This document shows, piece by piece, positions 44,001-52,963 of a stretch of 53,368 nt of DNA. The stretch covers positions 1-53,368 of the forward strand of contig CALFJE010000150.1 of NCBI GenBank assembly GCA_937877545.1. The letters are read 5' to 3'. Made by a program: the position numbers and the translations under genes. The notes below the pieces were generated by a model that saw only the letters and a list, made by a program, of their open reading frames with translations, did not search any database and was not told where the DNA came from. The first letter of the stretch is position 1, and each line of letters opens with the position of its first letter. This DNA comes from an uncultured Selenomonadales bacterium (GTDB taxonomy: Bacteria; Bacillota; Negativicutes; Selenomonadales; Selenomonadaceae).

Positions 44001-44758
44001 CCCTCGGCAACCTGCGCGGAAACGACATCGTGCTCAAAGTCGGCGAGGCATTTCAAAAGCGCGTTGGAAATTTCCTTAGCCTTGCTGCCGATTTTATCTA
44101 GGCGTTGGATTTTGCCGTAGAGATTCGACAGCCAAATCTTTAGTGCGGCGAGTTCGGCGGCGGATAAGAATTTTATCGGGTCGGTGAGCGTTTGCCGATT
44201 GACGCTCCACGGTGCGAACAGCTTGCCCGCAAAGACGCGTTCGTAGTCAGCCGCGCAGGTTACAAGCGTCGTCGGCGAGGTCAGCGCGAGCGGCTTGCCG
44301 TTAAAATAAATTATGTAAACGTCGGTGAGCCAGGCGGCGCGGTTGCCGTTAAGCGATTCACGCGGCGCGAGCGACTTTAAAATCTGCGCGAGGTCTGAAT
44401 TATCTTCGAGCAGGTTGACTTGTTCGGCGCGGAGGTCGAGCCGCTTTATCTCCTTGAGCGCGAGCATTGCCAATATCGCCCGCCATTCTCCGCGAACTTT
44501 TTCGTGCAAGCCCGTCACGAATTGCTTTGTCGGCTCCAAATCGAACAACGCCATTTTGAACAGCAACGGGCGCGCCCACATGTCGGGTATCGAGTCCACC
44601 GACCCCATATCCTTGATTGATTCGCCGCAGTCCAGGCTGTTCGCCAGCCCCCGTAAGAAATTTATATCCGTCTCTTTCCATATGCCCGCCTGGTCTTTGA
44701 GGATTTTCGACACGTCCTCGTTGACGGGCGGCAACATCGGGAAATATGAATTCGCCAT
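41069..44758 (-). CDS. Giant Hsp70/actin-fold ATPase with novel N- and C-terminal regions
   Basis: About 1,229 residues. The middle (about 560-950) is an actin/Hsp70-type ATPase: IGVDFGTSSTMVFYS (phosphate 1), VCVDIGAGTTDISVI (phosphate 2) and HVFVGGNGARIFRWL (adenosine loop). The first 555 residues are of unknown fold and contain blocks such as LVVWQGISANEI and WTDYFLYYENY. The last 90 residues (DFWACAVAGNTFAVVP, RAAVFELSGDKW) form a beta-rich module I cannot name. There is no signal peptide or membrane segment. A G/A-rich heptamer tract (41542-41566) encodes a short insertion, GTRDKEPGTGSG. The ATG at 44756-44758 has GGAGG nine bases upstream. It may be a chaperone-like or conflict-system protein; the role is unknown. 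Confidence 0.85.
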   Translation of the reverse strand: MANSYFPMLPPVNEDVSKILKDQAGIWKETDINFLRGLANSLDCGESIKDMGSVDSIPDMWARPLLFKMALFDLEPTKQFVTGLHEKVRGEWRAILAMLALKEIKRLDLRAEQVNLLEDNSDLAQILKSLAPRESLNGNRAAWLTDVYIIYFNGKPLALTSPTTLVTCAADYERVFAGKLFAPWSVNRQTLTDPIKFLSAAELAALKIWLSNLYGKIQRLDKIGSKAKEISNALLKCLADFEHDVVSAQVAEGTFEFVPSNLNLHVGIARLLDETIKGREPRFEDSAVRLLTDKKNLLLVSPDFVRDFARFEGVDAARLVVWQGISANEITDAKLSDRKKIGAINLNGAQWRKPEEFFHERMAVVEPADAFPNSPRLQGAESLSEKDLTPILPIKRELLELFTPDEISARLSIGDDAENFYLHFDFPLSGADGTGKDYRWTRAYPKRELIYIDREAPVVELYPDFRRAGWTDYFLYYENYQSDADAPAKDIYFVAPYGQAGNFSANRFTAKLDAFPEILIVTYNPPPHAGKAPYEVGVILLNKPPLIERNADLHWKIGVDFGTSSTMVFYSENDNTPRPLNFKPHLYKVTESGGARAQTYRHFIPSQIPARADGSFLSIFHMLTAGDLKSIRPLRDGHVFLLSSENTRVFEQFAAHIDANLKWQDDDRQRRKTAAYIGQICLQAAVEAAGANDVQWNFSYPTAFSQAQKVSFQEICREAVGGDANFYTESKAAAYHFNKLNGAAGNFAQGAVCVDIGAGTTDISVISGEPPRIVYHTSIRYAARQMFKPVYDNYELFAGEKLSGKLSDEAQRQAVIDADLREHSENYLADLKFKTGREPIRNVLQAAQFATAGLFHYLGELIKVLHDYGHYREEKIPHVFVGGNGARIFRWLTGGADLDGNIYLDVLDKVFTAASGLAGYKKFNLHLSPQPKIEVAAGMIVERPANDEEFFDEERINREMFGEADDLIYSAVLAGADFTQGGEAQAAGAFLSAHDISEGVTVATLSEFKTFAERFNKASKLWAEGVDFDEEELIRAANNFYMDKRGRDVKTLSVEPVFIAELKLYLGTRDKEPGTGSGKFKSEKILTHDTDSIGAAFVTDFNALSKLSGFSGRQARERFLRRHKVRAFTCANVEERMNRPKLAPKFVEASSVAGGDFWACAVAGNTFAVVPNLKTYTENHHAERAFGLVFESNFDGGRYSRLRVERAAVFELSGDKWRLKQTGKLVLSR

Positions 44759-44855
44759 TAACAATAACCTCCAAAAAAGTTTCCGCGTCGATTATAGCAT
44801 AAAAAAACCGTCAAGGCATTTCGCCCCGACGGCTGATTTTATATCGGAAACGGTA

Positions 44856-47057
44856 TTAACCCGCGTCTTCCTCTTCCTTGGCGCGGTCGACGAGAATGTT
44901 AAGCAACTTCATCGCGGCTTCGGGGATGTTGGTGCCCGGCGCGAAAATTGCAACGGCTCCGCTCTTGTAGAGGTGGTCGTAGTCTTGAACGGGGATAACG
45001 CCGCCGATAGCAACCAGAATGTCCTCGCGCCCAAGCTTCTTGAGTTCGTCGACGAGTTCGGGCAACAGGGTATTATGCCCCGCCGCCAACGAGCTGAACC
45101 CGACAATATGAACGTCGTTGTCAACGGCGTCCTGCGCGGCTTCTTGCGGAGTTTGGAAGAGCGGACCGACATCAACGTCCCAACCCATATCGGCGAAACT
45201 GGAGGCGATAACCTTCGCGCCTCTGTCGTGACCGTCTTGCCCAATCTTCGCGACGAAAATTCTTGGACGACGCCCCGTAAGATTTTCAAATTCATCTGCG
45301 CGGGCGCGGACTTTGTCAAGCTCGGTCTGCGTGCCGAATTCGCTGGAGTAAACGCCGCTAATCGTGTGAATCGTCGCCTGATAACGCCCCGAAACTTTTT
45401 CGACGGCATCAGAAATTTCGCCGAGCGAGCAACGTACACGAGCCGCCTCAACCGCGCACTCAAGCAAGTTGCCGTTATCGCGAGACTCAGCCGCCTTAGT
45501 GATAGCCTCAAGCGCGGCGCGGACGTCGTCCTCGTTACGTTCGGCGCGGAGCTTGTTGAGGCGTTCGACCTGCGCATTGCGGACGGCGGTGTTGTCGACG
45601 GCAAGAATTTCGAGCGGGTCTTCCTTATCGAGGCGGAACTTATTCAAGCCGACAATCGTCTCGTTGTTGGAGTCGATACGCGCCTGACGACGAGCCGCCG
45701 CCTCCTCGATACGCATTTTCGGCAAGCCCGTCGCGATAGCCTTAGCCATGCCGCCGAGCTGTTCAATCTCTTGGATATGCGCCCAGGCGCGGCGGATAAT
45801 TTCGTTCGTGAGAGCCTCGACGTAGTAGGAGCCGCCCCACGGGTCAATAATCTTGCAAACGGAGGTCTCGTCCTGAATGTAAAGCTGAGTGTTGCGGGCG
45901 ATACGTGCGCTGAAGTCGGTCGGCAAAGCGATAGCCTCGTCGAGTGCGTTTGTATGGAGCGATTGCGTATGACCGAGAGCCGCGCCCATTGCCTCCATAA
46001 CCGTGCGGGAAATATTGTTGAACGGGTCTTGAGCCGTGAGCGACCAGCCCGACGTTTGGCAATGCGTACGCAACGCCATAGACTTAGCGTCGGTGCCGCC
46101 CATTTGCTTAACTATCTTAGCCCAGAGGACACGAGCCGCCCTCATCTTCGCGACTTCCATGAAGTAATTCTTGCCGATAGCCCAGAAGAAGCTCAAGCGT
46201 TTGGCGAAGGCGTCAACCTTCAAGCCGGCGTTAATGCCCGTGCGAATGTATTCGAGCCCGTCCGCCAGCGTGTAGCCCAGCTCAATATCGGCAGGTGCGC
46301 CCGCCTCTTGCATGTGGTAGCCGCTGATTGAAATCGAATTGAACTTGGGCATGTATTTGGTCGTGTACTCGAAAATATCGCCGATGATTCGCATTGACAT
46401 ATCGGGCGGGTAAATGTAGGTGTTGCGAACCATGAACTCCTTGAGGATGTCGTTTTGAATCGTGCCGTTGAGGATAGACTTGTCGACGCCCTGCTCAATG
46501 CCGCTCTGGATAAAGAACGCCAGAATCGGGAGGACTGCTCCGTTCATGGTCATCGACACGGACATTTGGTCGAGGGGAATGCCGCTGAATAAAATATTCA
46601 TGTCGAGCATGGAGCAGACGCTGACGCCCGCCTTGCCCACGTCGCCAAACACACGAGGATTATCGGCGTCGTAGCCGCGATGTGTCGGCAGGTCGAACGC
46701 GATAGACAAACCCTTTTGACCTGCGGCGAGGTTGCGGCGATAAAAAGCGTTGGATTCTTCAGCCGTCGAGAAGCCCGCGTATTGACGGACAGTCCACGGG
46801 CGGAAGACGTACATTGTAGCATACGGTCCGCGCAGGAACGGCGGTATCCCGCTTACAAAGTCGAGATGATTCATGTGCGCGTATTCGTCATGCGTATACA
46901 GCGGCTTAACGGGCACATGCTCCATAGTTTTATAAATCAGCTTGTCGTAATCAGCCTTTGCCGCCGCCTCAAATTTAGCCTTCCACTCCGCCGCGTCAGA
47001 AGTCGGGGCGTCGCTAAGACCCATTTGCGTGAAGTCCGGATTGTTGTAGCCAGCCAA
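44856..47057 (-). CDS. mutB: Methylmalonyl-CoA mutase large subunit
   Basis: A 733-residue B12-dependent subunit that interconverts succinyl-CoA and R-methylmalonyl-CoA, the entry to propionate formation. The catalytic TIM barrel is N-terminal (PYATMYVFRPWTVRQYAGFS, SLSIAFDLPTHRGYD-like). The B12-binding domain is at the C-terminus with GQDGHDRGAKVIA, where His is the lower axial ligand, and HIVGFSSLAAGH. The start is TTG at 47055-47057, immediately after the mutA TAA, so the two are tightly coupled. The length is standard. Confidence 0.96.
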   Translation of the reverse strand: MAGYNNPDFTQMGLSDAPTSDAAEWKAKFEAAAKADYDKLIYKTMEHVPVKPLYTHDEYAHMNHLDFVSGIPPFLRGPYATMYVFRPWTVRQYAGFSTAEESNAFYRRNLAAGQKGLSIAFDLPTHRGYDADNPRVFGDVGKAGVSVCSMLDMNILFSGIPLDQMSVSMTMNGAVLPILAFFIQSGIEQGVDKSILNGTIQNDILKEFMVRNTYIYPPDMSMRIIGDIFEYTTKYMPKFNSISISGYHMQEAGAPADIELGYTLADGLEYIRTGINAGLKVDAFAKRLSFFWAIGKNYFMEVAKMRAARVLWAKIVKQMGGTDAKSMALRTHCQTSGWSLTAQDPFNNISRTVMEAMGAALGHTQSLHTNALDEAIALPTDFSARIARNTQLYIQDETSVCKIIDPWGGSYYVEALTNEIIRRAWAHIQEIEQLGGMAKAIATGLPKMRIEEAAARRQARIDSNNETIVGLNKFRLDKEDPLEILAVDNTAVRNAQVERLNKLRAERNEDDVRAALEAITKAAESRDNGNLLECAVEAARVRCSLGEISDAVEKVSGRYQATIHTISGVYSSEFGTQTELDKVRARADEFENLTGRRPRIFVAKIGQDGHDRGAKVIASSFADMGWDVDVGPLFQTPQEAAQDAVDNDVHIVGFSSLAAGHNTLLPELVDELKKLGREDILVAIGGVIPVQDYDHLYKSGAVAIFAPGTNIPEAAMKLLNILVDRAKEEEDAG

Positions 47058-49205
47058 TTAGTTCATCCCCTTTTTCTGCTGAAGTGCCTGGAGAATCTTA
47101 TAGCAATTCGCCTTGACGTGAATGTATTCGTCGATACCCGCCGCGTCGTAGGTTTCTTTCAAGTCGGCAGGAGCCGCGCCCGCCAAAAAGACGGTGGCGT
47201 TGGGCAAAGCCTCATGGAGTTTGGGAGCAAGCGCGGGGATAATTTCGGGATAAGTCGGGTCGGTGGAGCAAATGACAACCGCATCCGCGCCCGAAGCCTT
47301 AGCCGCCTCCGCCGCCTCGTCGACAGTCGCAAAGCCGTTGTTTCCCAGAACGTCGAACGCGCCGACTTGCAGGAAGCCCGTCACGAAATCTGCGCGGGCT
47401 TTGTGTTGAGGTATCGGTCCCATGTTGGCGAGGAAGATTTTAACGTTATCGCCCGTCGAAGCCTTGAATTTTTCGGTGACTTCGCGCAGAGCCTCAAAGC
47501 GTTCGCTCCAACGATGAGCCTCGATATTTTTAATCTCGGCAACCTCGGCAGTACCCAAAGCTTGACGAAGCTCGGCGATTGTCGCGCCCGCTTTAGCCGC
47601 CGCAATCGCGCTGTCGAAGTCGTCCGCCTTGACGTTGGCGATAGCCGCCTTTGCGTCGACGTTCGCCAGGTAAGCCTCAATCGCCGCCTTGCGAGCCTTC
47701 ATGTTATCGGCTTGACTTTCGGCGCGGGCGTCAATGTGCTCCTCTGTCATGTTGGCGTACATGTTGTTGCCGACGATACGGTCTTTGCGAGTTTCCGCCG
47801 CCTTGAGACGTGCCGCCAAAACGGTTGCGATTTGCTCTTGCGGATAGCCTTCCTTGAGCGCGGCGACGATACCGCCTTTGCCCTCGACGGTTTGGAACTC
47901 CGCCCAAATTTTTTCCTTAATCTGCTTCGTCAAAGTCTCGACAGCCCAACTGCCGCCGGCAGGGTCAATCGGTTGGAGCAAGCCGAATTCCTCTTGCAAG
48001 ATAATCTGCATGTTGCGGGCGATACGACGGCTGAATTCGTCGCCTTTACGGACGGGCTCGTCGAAGGTTGAATTCTCGAAGCTGTCGACGCCGCCGACCA
48101 CGCCGCTGAACAGTTGGGTCGTCTCGCGGAGCATGTTGACATACGGGTCATAAACGGTCGCGAAGAATTTGGCGGGGCGTCCGTGAATGTGAATCTTCTG
48201 CGATTCAGCATTGCCGCCGAACGCTTTAACAATCTGCGCCCAAATCGGACGGACTGCGCGGAGCTTGGCAATCTGCATGAAGAAATTCGCGCCCATTGAG
48301 AAGCCGAACATAATTTGACTTGCCGCCTCGTCGACAGTCAAGCCGCGTTTCAAAAGTTCGCGCAAGTAAGCCACGCCCGCCGCTATTGTGTAGGCAACTT
48401 CCTGAACGTCATTCGCGCCGCCGTTGCTGAACACGTCGCTTTGAACGAAAACGGTTTTGAGTTCGGGAGCGTTCTTGACAGCCCACTTGGCGACGGTCGC
48501 CGCCTCGTCGAACAGCTTATCGAGGTCTTGACCGAGCCAACCGTTAGCTGCGTATTCGCCAATCGGATTCGCTCCGACGACTCCGCGCAGATTTTTGCCG
48601 GCAGCCGCCACGATAAGCGCGAGGAGCGGCAAAGCACTTTCGCCCGCGTAGACGTACAGCGGATAATCGTTGAGCTTCAAGCCCTTAAGCAAAGTCTCCA
48701 CGTCGCCGAGGGTGGTAAGGCTGACGCCGCCCTTGCCGATATGTTCGCACTGACGGGCGTCCTTAGCCTTTTTGGTAGCGCAGTCCACTTTGACATTGTA
48801 AACGGTGGAGCCTTTGGCGATTTCGTGATTCAGCAGTTCGTTGTTATCGGCGGGGTCGGTCTCGTCGCACGCCTGCGCGATAAGCCACGGCGCATTGACG
48901 TAGCCGTTAGCCGTCACGCCGCGCAGATAGTCGCCCATGCCCGGATAGGACTTCGCGGGCTGAATCGGTTCCGTGTCCGCGTGAAAGTACATCGGACTGA
49001 ACGTGATGCCCTCGTAAGTTTTGGTGAAGAGTTTCTTTTCAAACGGCGCACCTTTTAAAAGGGCGATACAAGCTTCCTTCCACTGGTCATAGGTGGGCGG
49101 GGTGAATTCGTCCAGCGGGACTTCGGGGAAAGTTTCTTGCGCCTCTGCGCGGCGGATAAGTGCTTGCAAATCCAACTCGGCGGACGCATTTTTGTCATTG
49201 CTCAT
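47058..49205 (-). CDS. mutA: Methylmalonyl-CoA mutase small subunit
   Basis: A 715-residue, non-catalytic partner of the large subunit in the alpha-beta mutase. It has the same architecture but its C-terminal half lacks the DXHXXG cobalamin motif (NMGPIPQHKARADFV occupies the place). It shares the barrel region (LPLLALIVAAAGKNLRGVVG). The ATG at 49203-49205 follows GGAGG. A TTGAAA/TAATAT promoter lies upstream. It opens the mutAB operon. No epimerase or decarboxylase gene is near. Confidence 0.95.
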   Translation of the reverse strand: MSNDKNASAELDLQALIRRAEAQETFPEVPLDEFTPPTYDQWKEACIALLKGAPFEKKLFTKTYEGITFSPMYFHADTEPIQPAKSYPGMGDYLRGVTANGYVNAPWLIAQACDETDPADNNELLNHEIAKGSTVYNVKVDCATKKAKDARQCEHIGKGGVSLTTLGDVETLLKGLKLNDYPLYVYAGESALPLLALIVAAAGKNLRGVVGANPIGEYAANGWLGQDLDKLFDEAATVAKWAVKNAPELKTVFVQSDVFSNGGANDVQEVAYTIAAGVAYLRELLKRGLTVDEAASQIMFGFSMGANFFMQIAKLRAVRPIWAQIVKAFGGNAESQKIHIHGRPAKFFATVYDPYVNMLRETTQLFSGVVGGVDSFENSTFDEPVRKGDEFSRRIARNMQIILQEEFGLLQPIDPAGGSWAVETLTKQIKEKIWAEFQTVEGKGGIVAALKEGYPQEQIATVLAARLKAAETRKDRIVGNNMYANMTEEHIDARAESQADNMKARKAAIEAYLANVDAKAAIANVKADDFDSAIAAAKAGATIAELRQALGTAEVAEIKNIEAHRWSERFEALREVTEKFKASTGDNVKIFLANMGPIPQHKARADFVTGFLQVGAFDVLGNNGFATVDEAAEAAKASGADAVVICSTDPTYPEIIPALAPKLHEALPNATVFLAGAAPADLKETYDAAGIDEYIHVKANCYKILQALQQKKGMN

Positions 49206-49285
49206 ACTTTATGCCTCCTGTAAATTTTAGCTGTTGCGAAAAGTTTTCTGTGCCTCCTTAAGCGTGATTGTTGTTGCATTTAGGA

Positions 49286-49314
49286 ATATTAGCACAACGT
49301 TGCAAAGCTTTCAA
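49286..49314 (-). promoter_or_regulatory. Promoter of mutAB
   Basis: TTGAAA (49309-49314) and TAATAT (49286-49291) on the minus strand are separated by 17 bases, about 80 bases upstream of mutA. No cobalamin-riboswitch features were seen in the leader. Confidence 0.6.
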
Positions 49315-49354
49315 CGCCGTTAAAATAAAAATAAGCCCGCAGGCTTGCAGATAT

Positions 49355-50401
49355 TTAAAGAAGTATCGCGTGAGTATCGTCTTCTGCTTCGTAATATCCC
49401 AAATTTCTCAATTTCTTTTCGCGGTCTTCTTGACCGATTTCAAATATAGCCTCCGGTTCGGTTACCTCTTCGTCGCTCAATTCTATTATCGGCTTAATTT
49501 CTTCCTTCATCGAATCGATATTTGCGTCCAACAGCATGCGTCGCGGAATGTCTTCCAAGCTTGTTATTTTACTTCGCGCCTTTGTGAGCCGACTGCTTGA
49601 TTTTGTAAGCCTGAATCTTAAATAGTCTATTTCTTCCGGCTTATCCTTTTATCTGCAGATAAGCACCACAAGAGCATTAAATTTACATCGGCAATACGAG
49701 CCTCTTCCATTTTGTGAGGATCGTTGGAACGTCCGAGCTTAACGACTGCCTCCCAAAAGTCACGCAGGTTTTTAAAGTCGGCAATCGTATTCCGCTTTTT
49801 GGTCAGCAGAAACTCAATGTATTTGTCATAGGAGTTGTAAGAGGAATCTCTGTCGACAAACATATCAATCACATGACAAGTTTCATCTTAGGAAGAATAT
49901 TTCGAGCCGCGCCAAATATATTGAATGCCTATTGGCGAAATAAAACGAAACGTCAGCTTTTGGAGCTTTTCAAGGAAATTGTTTTCGTTAAAAAACTCGC
50001 AGTCTCTTTGCTTCCAATTTGGGTAATTTAACGAAGCAAAGTAGCACAATGAATAATACAAAAATTTATCAAAATCCTCCATGTTGTATTGTTCGGGAGT
50101 GCCGCGTTCAAGCTTACGATTAAAAAGCAGTGCAACAGATAAGCCGTCGCAATTAAATAAAACGACTTCCGATTAGCAGGCGTCCCCTTTGGCAGAATGA
50201 TTTTTATTGCGCCTTCCGTAAAAATTTCGCCACTAATAAAATTTTCGAGTGCGTTTTTGCAAAGACATTGATAAAAAAGTTTTTCCTCTGCGCTTTATTT
50301 GGGCTCGGCGAACAAATTACACAGCAGAACAACCGTTGCATCAGCAAACTCTTTTGGTGAAACAAAATCATTTGACGGACGAATATATTTTCTTCAGCCA
50401 T
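49355..50401 (-). pseudogene. Decayed hypothetical gene in AT-rich segment
   Basis: No single frame is open, but pieces on the minus strand read as one protein when frames are switched: KYIRPSNDFVSPKEFADATV, AEEKLFYQCLCKNALENFIS, MEDFDKFLYYSLCYFASLNY, RDSSYNSYDKYIEFLLTKKR, then a charged coiled-coil end (EEIKPIIELSDEEVTEPEAI). At least four stops or frameshifts break it. Composition is visibly richer in A/T, with different codon use from the neighbours, so it is probably an acquired and inactivated gene. I do not recognise the family. Two of the pieces (49355-49558, 49627-49872) could still be separate short genes. Confidence 0.6.
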
Positions 50402-50502
50402 AGCAGACCTCCTTTTTCGGGGTAAAATGCCTCAAAATCTCTTAGTTCGACAAAATCGGCGGCGTGGAGATATATCCTCGCACGCGAAAGGAGGCGATTC
50501 CC

Positions 50503-50526
50503 TTGAACAACGAAACCTGCAAATAA
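50503..50526 (+). other. Seven-codon ORF resembling the next gene's start
   Basis: CGAAAGGAG plus TTGAACAACGAA, then a stop after four more codons, mirrors the next gene's start (CGAAAGGAG plus ATGAACAGCGAA at 50553). It looks like a truncated duplicate of a translation start. Confidence 0.4.
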
Positions 50527-50552
50527 ATTCTCGACACGAAAGGAGAAGTTTT

Positions 50553-50765
50553 ATGAACAGCGAATTTGCCGAAGAAATCGTCGCAACCATCGGCAAAACG
50601 GCAACACGCCGGGCTGTTGGCGAAATCATGAATCGTCTGTTTAAAAGCTCAGCGTCGCAATCTGGCAATGATCCAAGCCATATCACCGCTCCAGATGAAC
50701 ATTATCGCATCAAGATACCACCCGAGCTTAGGTCGGATGAGTTCTCCGATTTTGATCGTCCTTAA
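50553..50765 (+). CDS. Hypothetical small protein (70 residues)
   Basis: A short ORF with a good site (AAAGGAG) before the ATG, encoding MNSEFAEEIVATIGKTATRR, a helical middle (AVGEIMNRLFKS) and a polar acidic tail (RSDEFSDFDRP). No signal or membrane segment. Not recognised. A rho-independent terminator follows. Confidence 0.6.
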   Translation: MNSEFAEEIVATIGKTATRRAVGEIMNRLFKSSASQSGNDPSHITAPDEHYRIKIPPELRSDEFSDFDRP

Positions 50766-50822
50766 TCAATTGAAATCCAACACATAACGAGTCGCTGAAG
50801 TTTACTAATCTGCCAAATTTTT

Positions 50823-50848
50823 AATCCCGTCGATTTGGCGGGATTTTT
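50823..50848 (+). terminator. Terminator of the small ORF
   Basis: AATCCCG (50823-50829) pairs with CGGGATT (50839-50845), followed by T-run. Confidence 0.8.
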
Positions 50849-50872
50849 TATCGATACAAAGCCGTTGAAATG

Positions 50873-52855
50873 TCAGCCGCCGAAGAATAAGCCCTTCGTG
50901 ATAATCCAATGCGCTACCGTCCGCATGGCACCGATAATTTCCTCGGCGTGAGCACGCTCCTCGGCAAGGTTTACGTCGTTAAGTTCGTTGGACGGGACGT
51001 GCGGCAACAGCTCGATAACCTCCGTGTCAATCTGCCCCGCAACCTTGGACGTGACAAATGCCGTATTGTTGAAGCCGACGCCGTCGCTGTCGAACAAGCT
51101 CGGCGCAACCGTGTAGTACGCAAAGTCCTTCGGCGCAATCAGCTCAATCAGCGTCGGTACAATCGAAATGTGATCTCCAACCGCGTCGGGCGGGAGGAGG
51201 TCTTTTGTTATGCCCGCGCCGTACAGCACGAAAGGCACGCTTTGATGTTCAAAAATGGTCGGGTGCGTGGAAGGGTCGCAACGTATCGCGTGGTCGCCCG
51301 TAATCACGAACAGGCTTTCGGGATACTTCGCGCTCGTCTCGCGGACAAAGTTAGTGATAACCTCGTCCATATACCAGTAGTGACCCAACTCAATCGCCAA
51401 CTGATTCACGTCGTCGACGTTATCGAACTTCCTTAAAGCCTCGGTGACCGCTTTAACGTCGTAGCCCTCCGCCGCCAAATCCAAATTATACGGCGGGTGA
51501 TTGGTCGTCGTTAAAATCAAGTGAATCGTCGGCGGCTCCTCGGCGAGGTGCTCCAACAACGCGTTGAATAAATTTTCGTCCTTGGTGCCCCAGGTCGTCT
51601 GCTTGGGCGCGTTGAAGTCGGGATAGCCGTAGAAATTGTCAAAGCCCTGCGCCTTCGCCATTTTCGCTATCGAATCCCAGCTCGGCATACCGCCGTACCA
51701 AAAATCGACCGTGTAGCCCAACTCGCGGAAAACCGGAGCCATCGACGTGATATAAAGCTTGTCGTAAGTCCGCGCCTGATAGTTCAAGCGAATGTTCACG
51801 TCGGGCAAGCCCGTCAAAACCCCCGTTACCGCCGTCGACGTAAAATCGCCGTTCGGCATGAAGTTGCGGCTGTAATAACAATTATCCTCCGCAATCAGCG
51901 ACTTGATACCCTCGGCAACCATAAGCTCATCATATTTGCCGAGCATTGGCCATTGCATGAACGTTTCGCCCAAAATTATAAAAATGTGCTTCGGCTTGGG
52001 AATGCGTTCGCCCGCCGCCTTGCGCTCCAGATACGGCGCGAGGTTGCGCTCGTCCAGCTCCTTGTTGACGGCGATAATCTGCGCGGACTCCAAAATCTTA
52101 TCGGGGTCGACGCCCGAAATTTCGCCCGCCTCCATGCGCAACGCCATAGACCGCGCCCGATACAAAGCTTGCCCGTCGTCAAGAATGCACTCGTTCAAAA
52201 ATACGTCGTTCGTAATGCCCGCATTCTCCCAATTTATTCCGCCGCCGTAAGTGAAACTTCCGCCGAAACGCACGAACAGCCCGAATAAAAATATCCCGAC
52301 CGTCAAGCCCGCACAGAAGCCCGCGAATTTCATCGTGCCTTCGAGTTTGGGCAACGGGATTGTCCTTATCAGCAACAGCCGACTGAACGCCGCGATACAG
52401 AGCAACGTCAAAATCAGCGCGACGAACAGCCGCCATATTATCCCGTACTCTTGAAACGCCGTGACGATTATCGCCCCGATGTCGTCGTTGAAGCCTTGAA
52501 CGATTTCCAGCCCGAACGTCGATTGAAACGCTTTGTAATACGGGAACCGCAACATGAACAGCAAAGAGAAAATCAGCGACGCCACTATCCCGATTAGCAG
52601 CCGCCAACGCGAGCTTACGCCGCCGATTGACACGAACACGAACGACAGCAACGTCACCGCGCCCGCCGTCTTCAAGCTCAGCCGCAAACCCGCGAACATT
52701 GCCGTCGCTATCGCCGCCCCGCCCGACTCCGGACTCATGTAATTCGACATAAAAAATATGAACAGCCCGCGATAAATTTCAAGCAGTATCAGCACGAACA
52801 CGAACAACCGCAGGTCGCGCTGTATGCCGTCGAAAAATCTTTTCAGGAACTCCAA
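50873..52855 (-). CDS. LTA-synthase/phosphoglycerol-transferase-family membrane enzyme
   Basis: A 660-residue protein of the alkaline-phosphatase-like superfamily that transfers phosphoglycerol or phosphoethanolamine to a surface polymer. Residues 15-210 contain five membrane helices (VFVLILLEIYRGLFIFF first). The extracytoplasmic catalytic half shows HIFIILGET (first metal site), NGDFTSTAVTG with the nucleophilic Thr, HLILTTTNHPPY, FVITGDHAI and VPFVLYG. The start is TTG at 52853-52855 after GGAGGAG. In a diderm the target may be lipid A or an osmoregulated glucan rather than LTA. A single-gene unit. Confidence 0.9.
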   Translation of the reverse strand: MEFLKRFFDGIQRDLRLFVFVLILLEIYRGLFIFFMSNYMSPESGGAAIATAMFAGLRLSLKTAGAVTLLSFVFVSIGGVSSRWRLLIGIVASLIFSLLFMLRFPYYKAFQSTFGLEIVQGFNDDIGAIIVTAFQEYGIIWRLFVALILTLLCIAAFSRLLLIRTIPLPKLEGTMKFAGFCAGLTVGIFLFGLFVRFGGSFTYGGGINWENAGITNDVFLNECILDDGQALYRARSMALRMEAGEISGVDPDKILESAQIIAVNKELDERNLAPYLERKAAGERIPKPKHIFIILGETFMQWPMLGKYDELMVAEGIKSLIAEDNCYYSRNFMPNGDFTSTAVTGVLTGLPDVNIRLNYQARTYDKLYITSMAPVFRELGYTVDFWYGGMPSWDSIAKMAKAQGFDNFYGYPDFNAPKQTTWGTKDENLFNALLEHLAEEPPTIHLILTTTNHPPYNLDLAAEGYDVKAVTEALRKFDNVDDVNQLAIELGHYWYMDEVITNFVRETSAKYPESLFVITGDHAIRCDPSTHPTIFEHQSVPFVLYGAGITKDLLPPDAVGDHISIVPTLIELIAPKDFAYYTVAPSLFDSDGVGFNNTAFVTSKVAGQIDTEVIELLPHVPSNELNDVNLAEERAHAEEIIGAMRTVAHWIITKGLFFGG

Positions 52856-52963
52856 CCGTCAAGCTCCTCCCGTAAATTTTTTTATCATTATAGCAGAATA
52901 CACAGGTTGTGCGCAAAAAAAATCGTCCGCACCTCGGCGGACTAAACTATCTCGGAAAAAGTT

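Noticed and set aside
44325..46331. 668-codon rightward frame
   Set aside because: It runs opposite the giant ATPase and mutB; it is an antisense shadow caused by codon bias.
46680..48071. 463-codon rightward frame
   Set aside because: Antisense shadow of mutB and mutA.
49206..49350. Cobalamin riboswitch before mutA
   Set aside because: The leader is too short and shows none of the conserved B12-box sequence.
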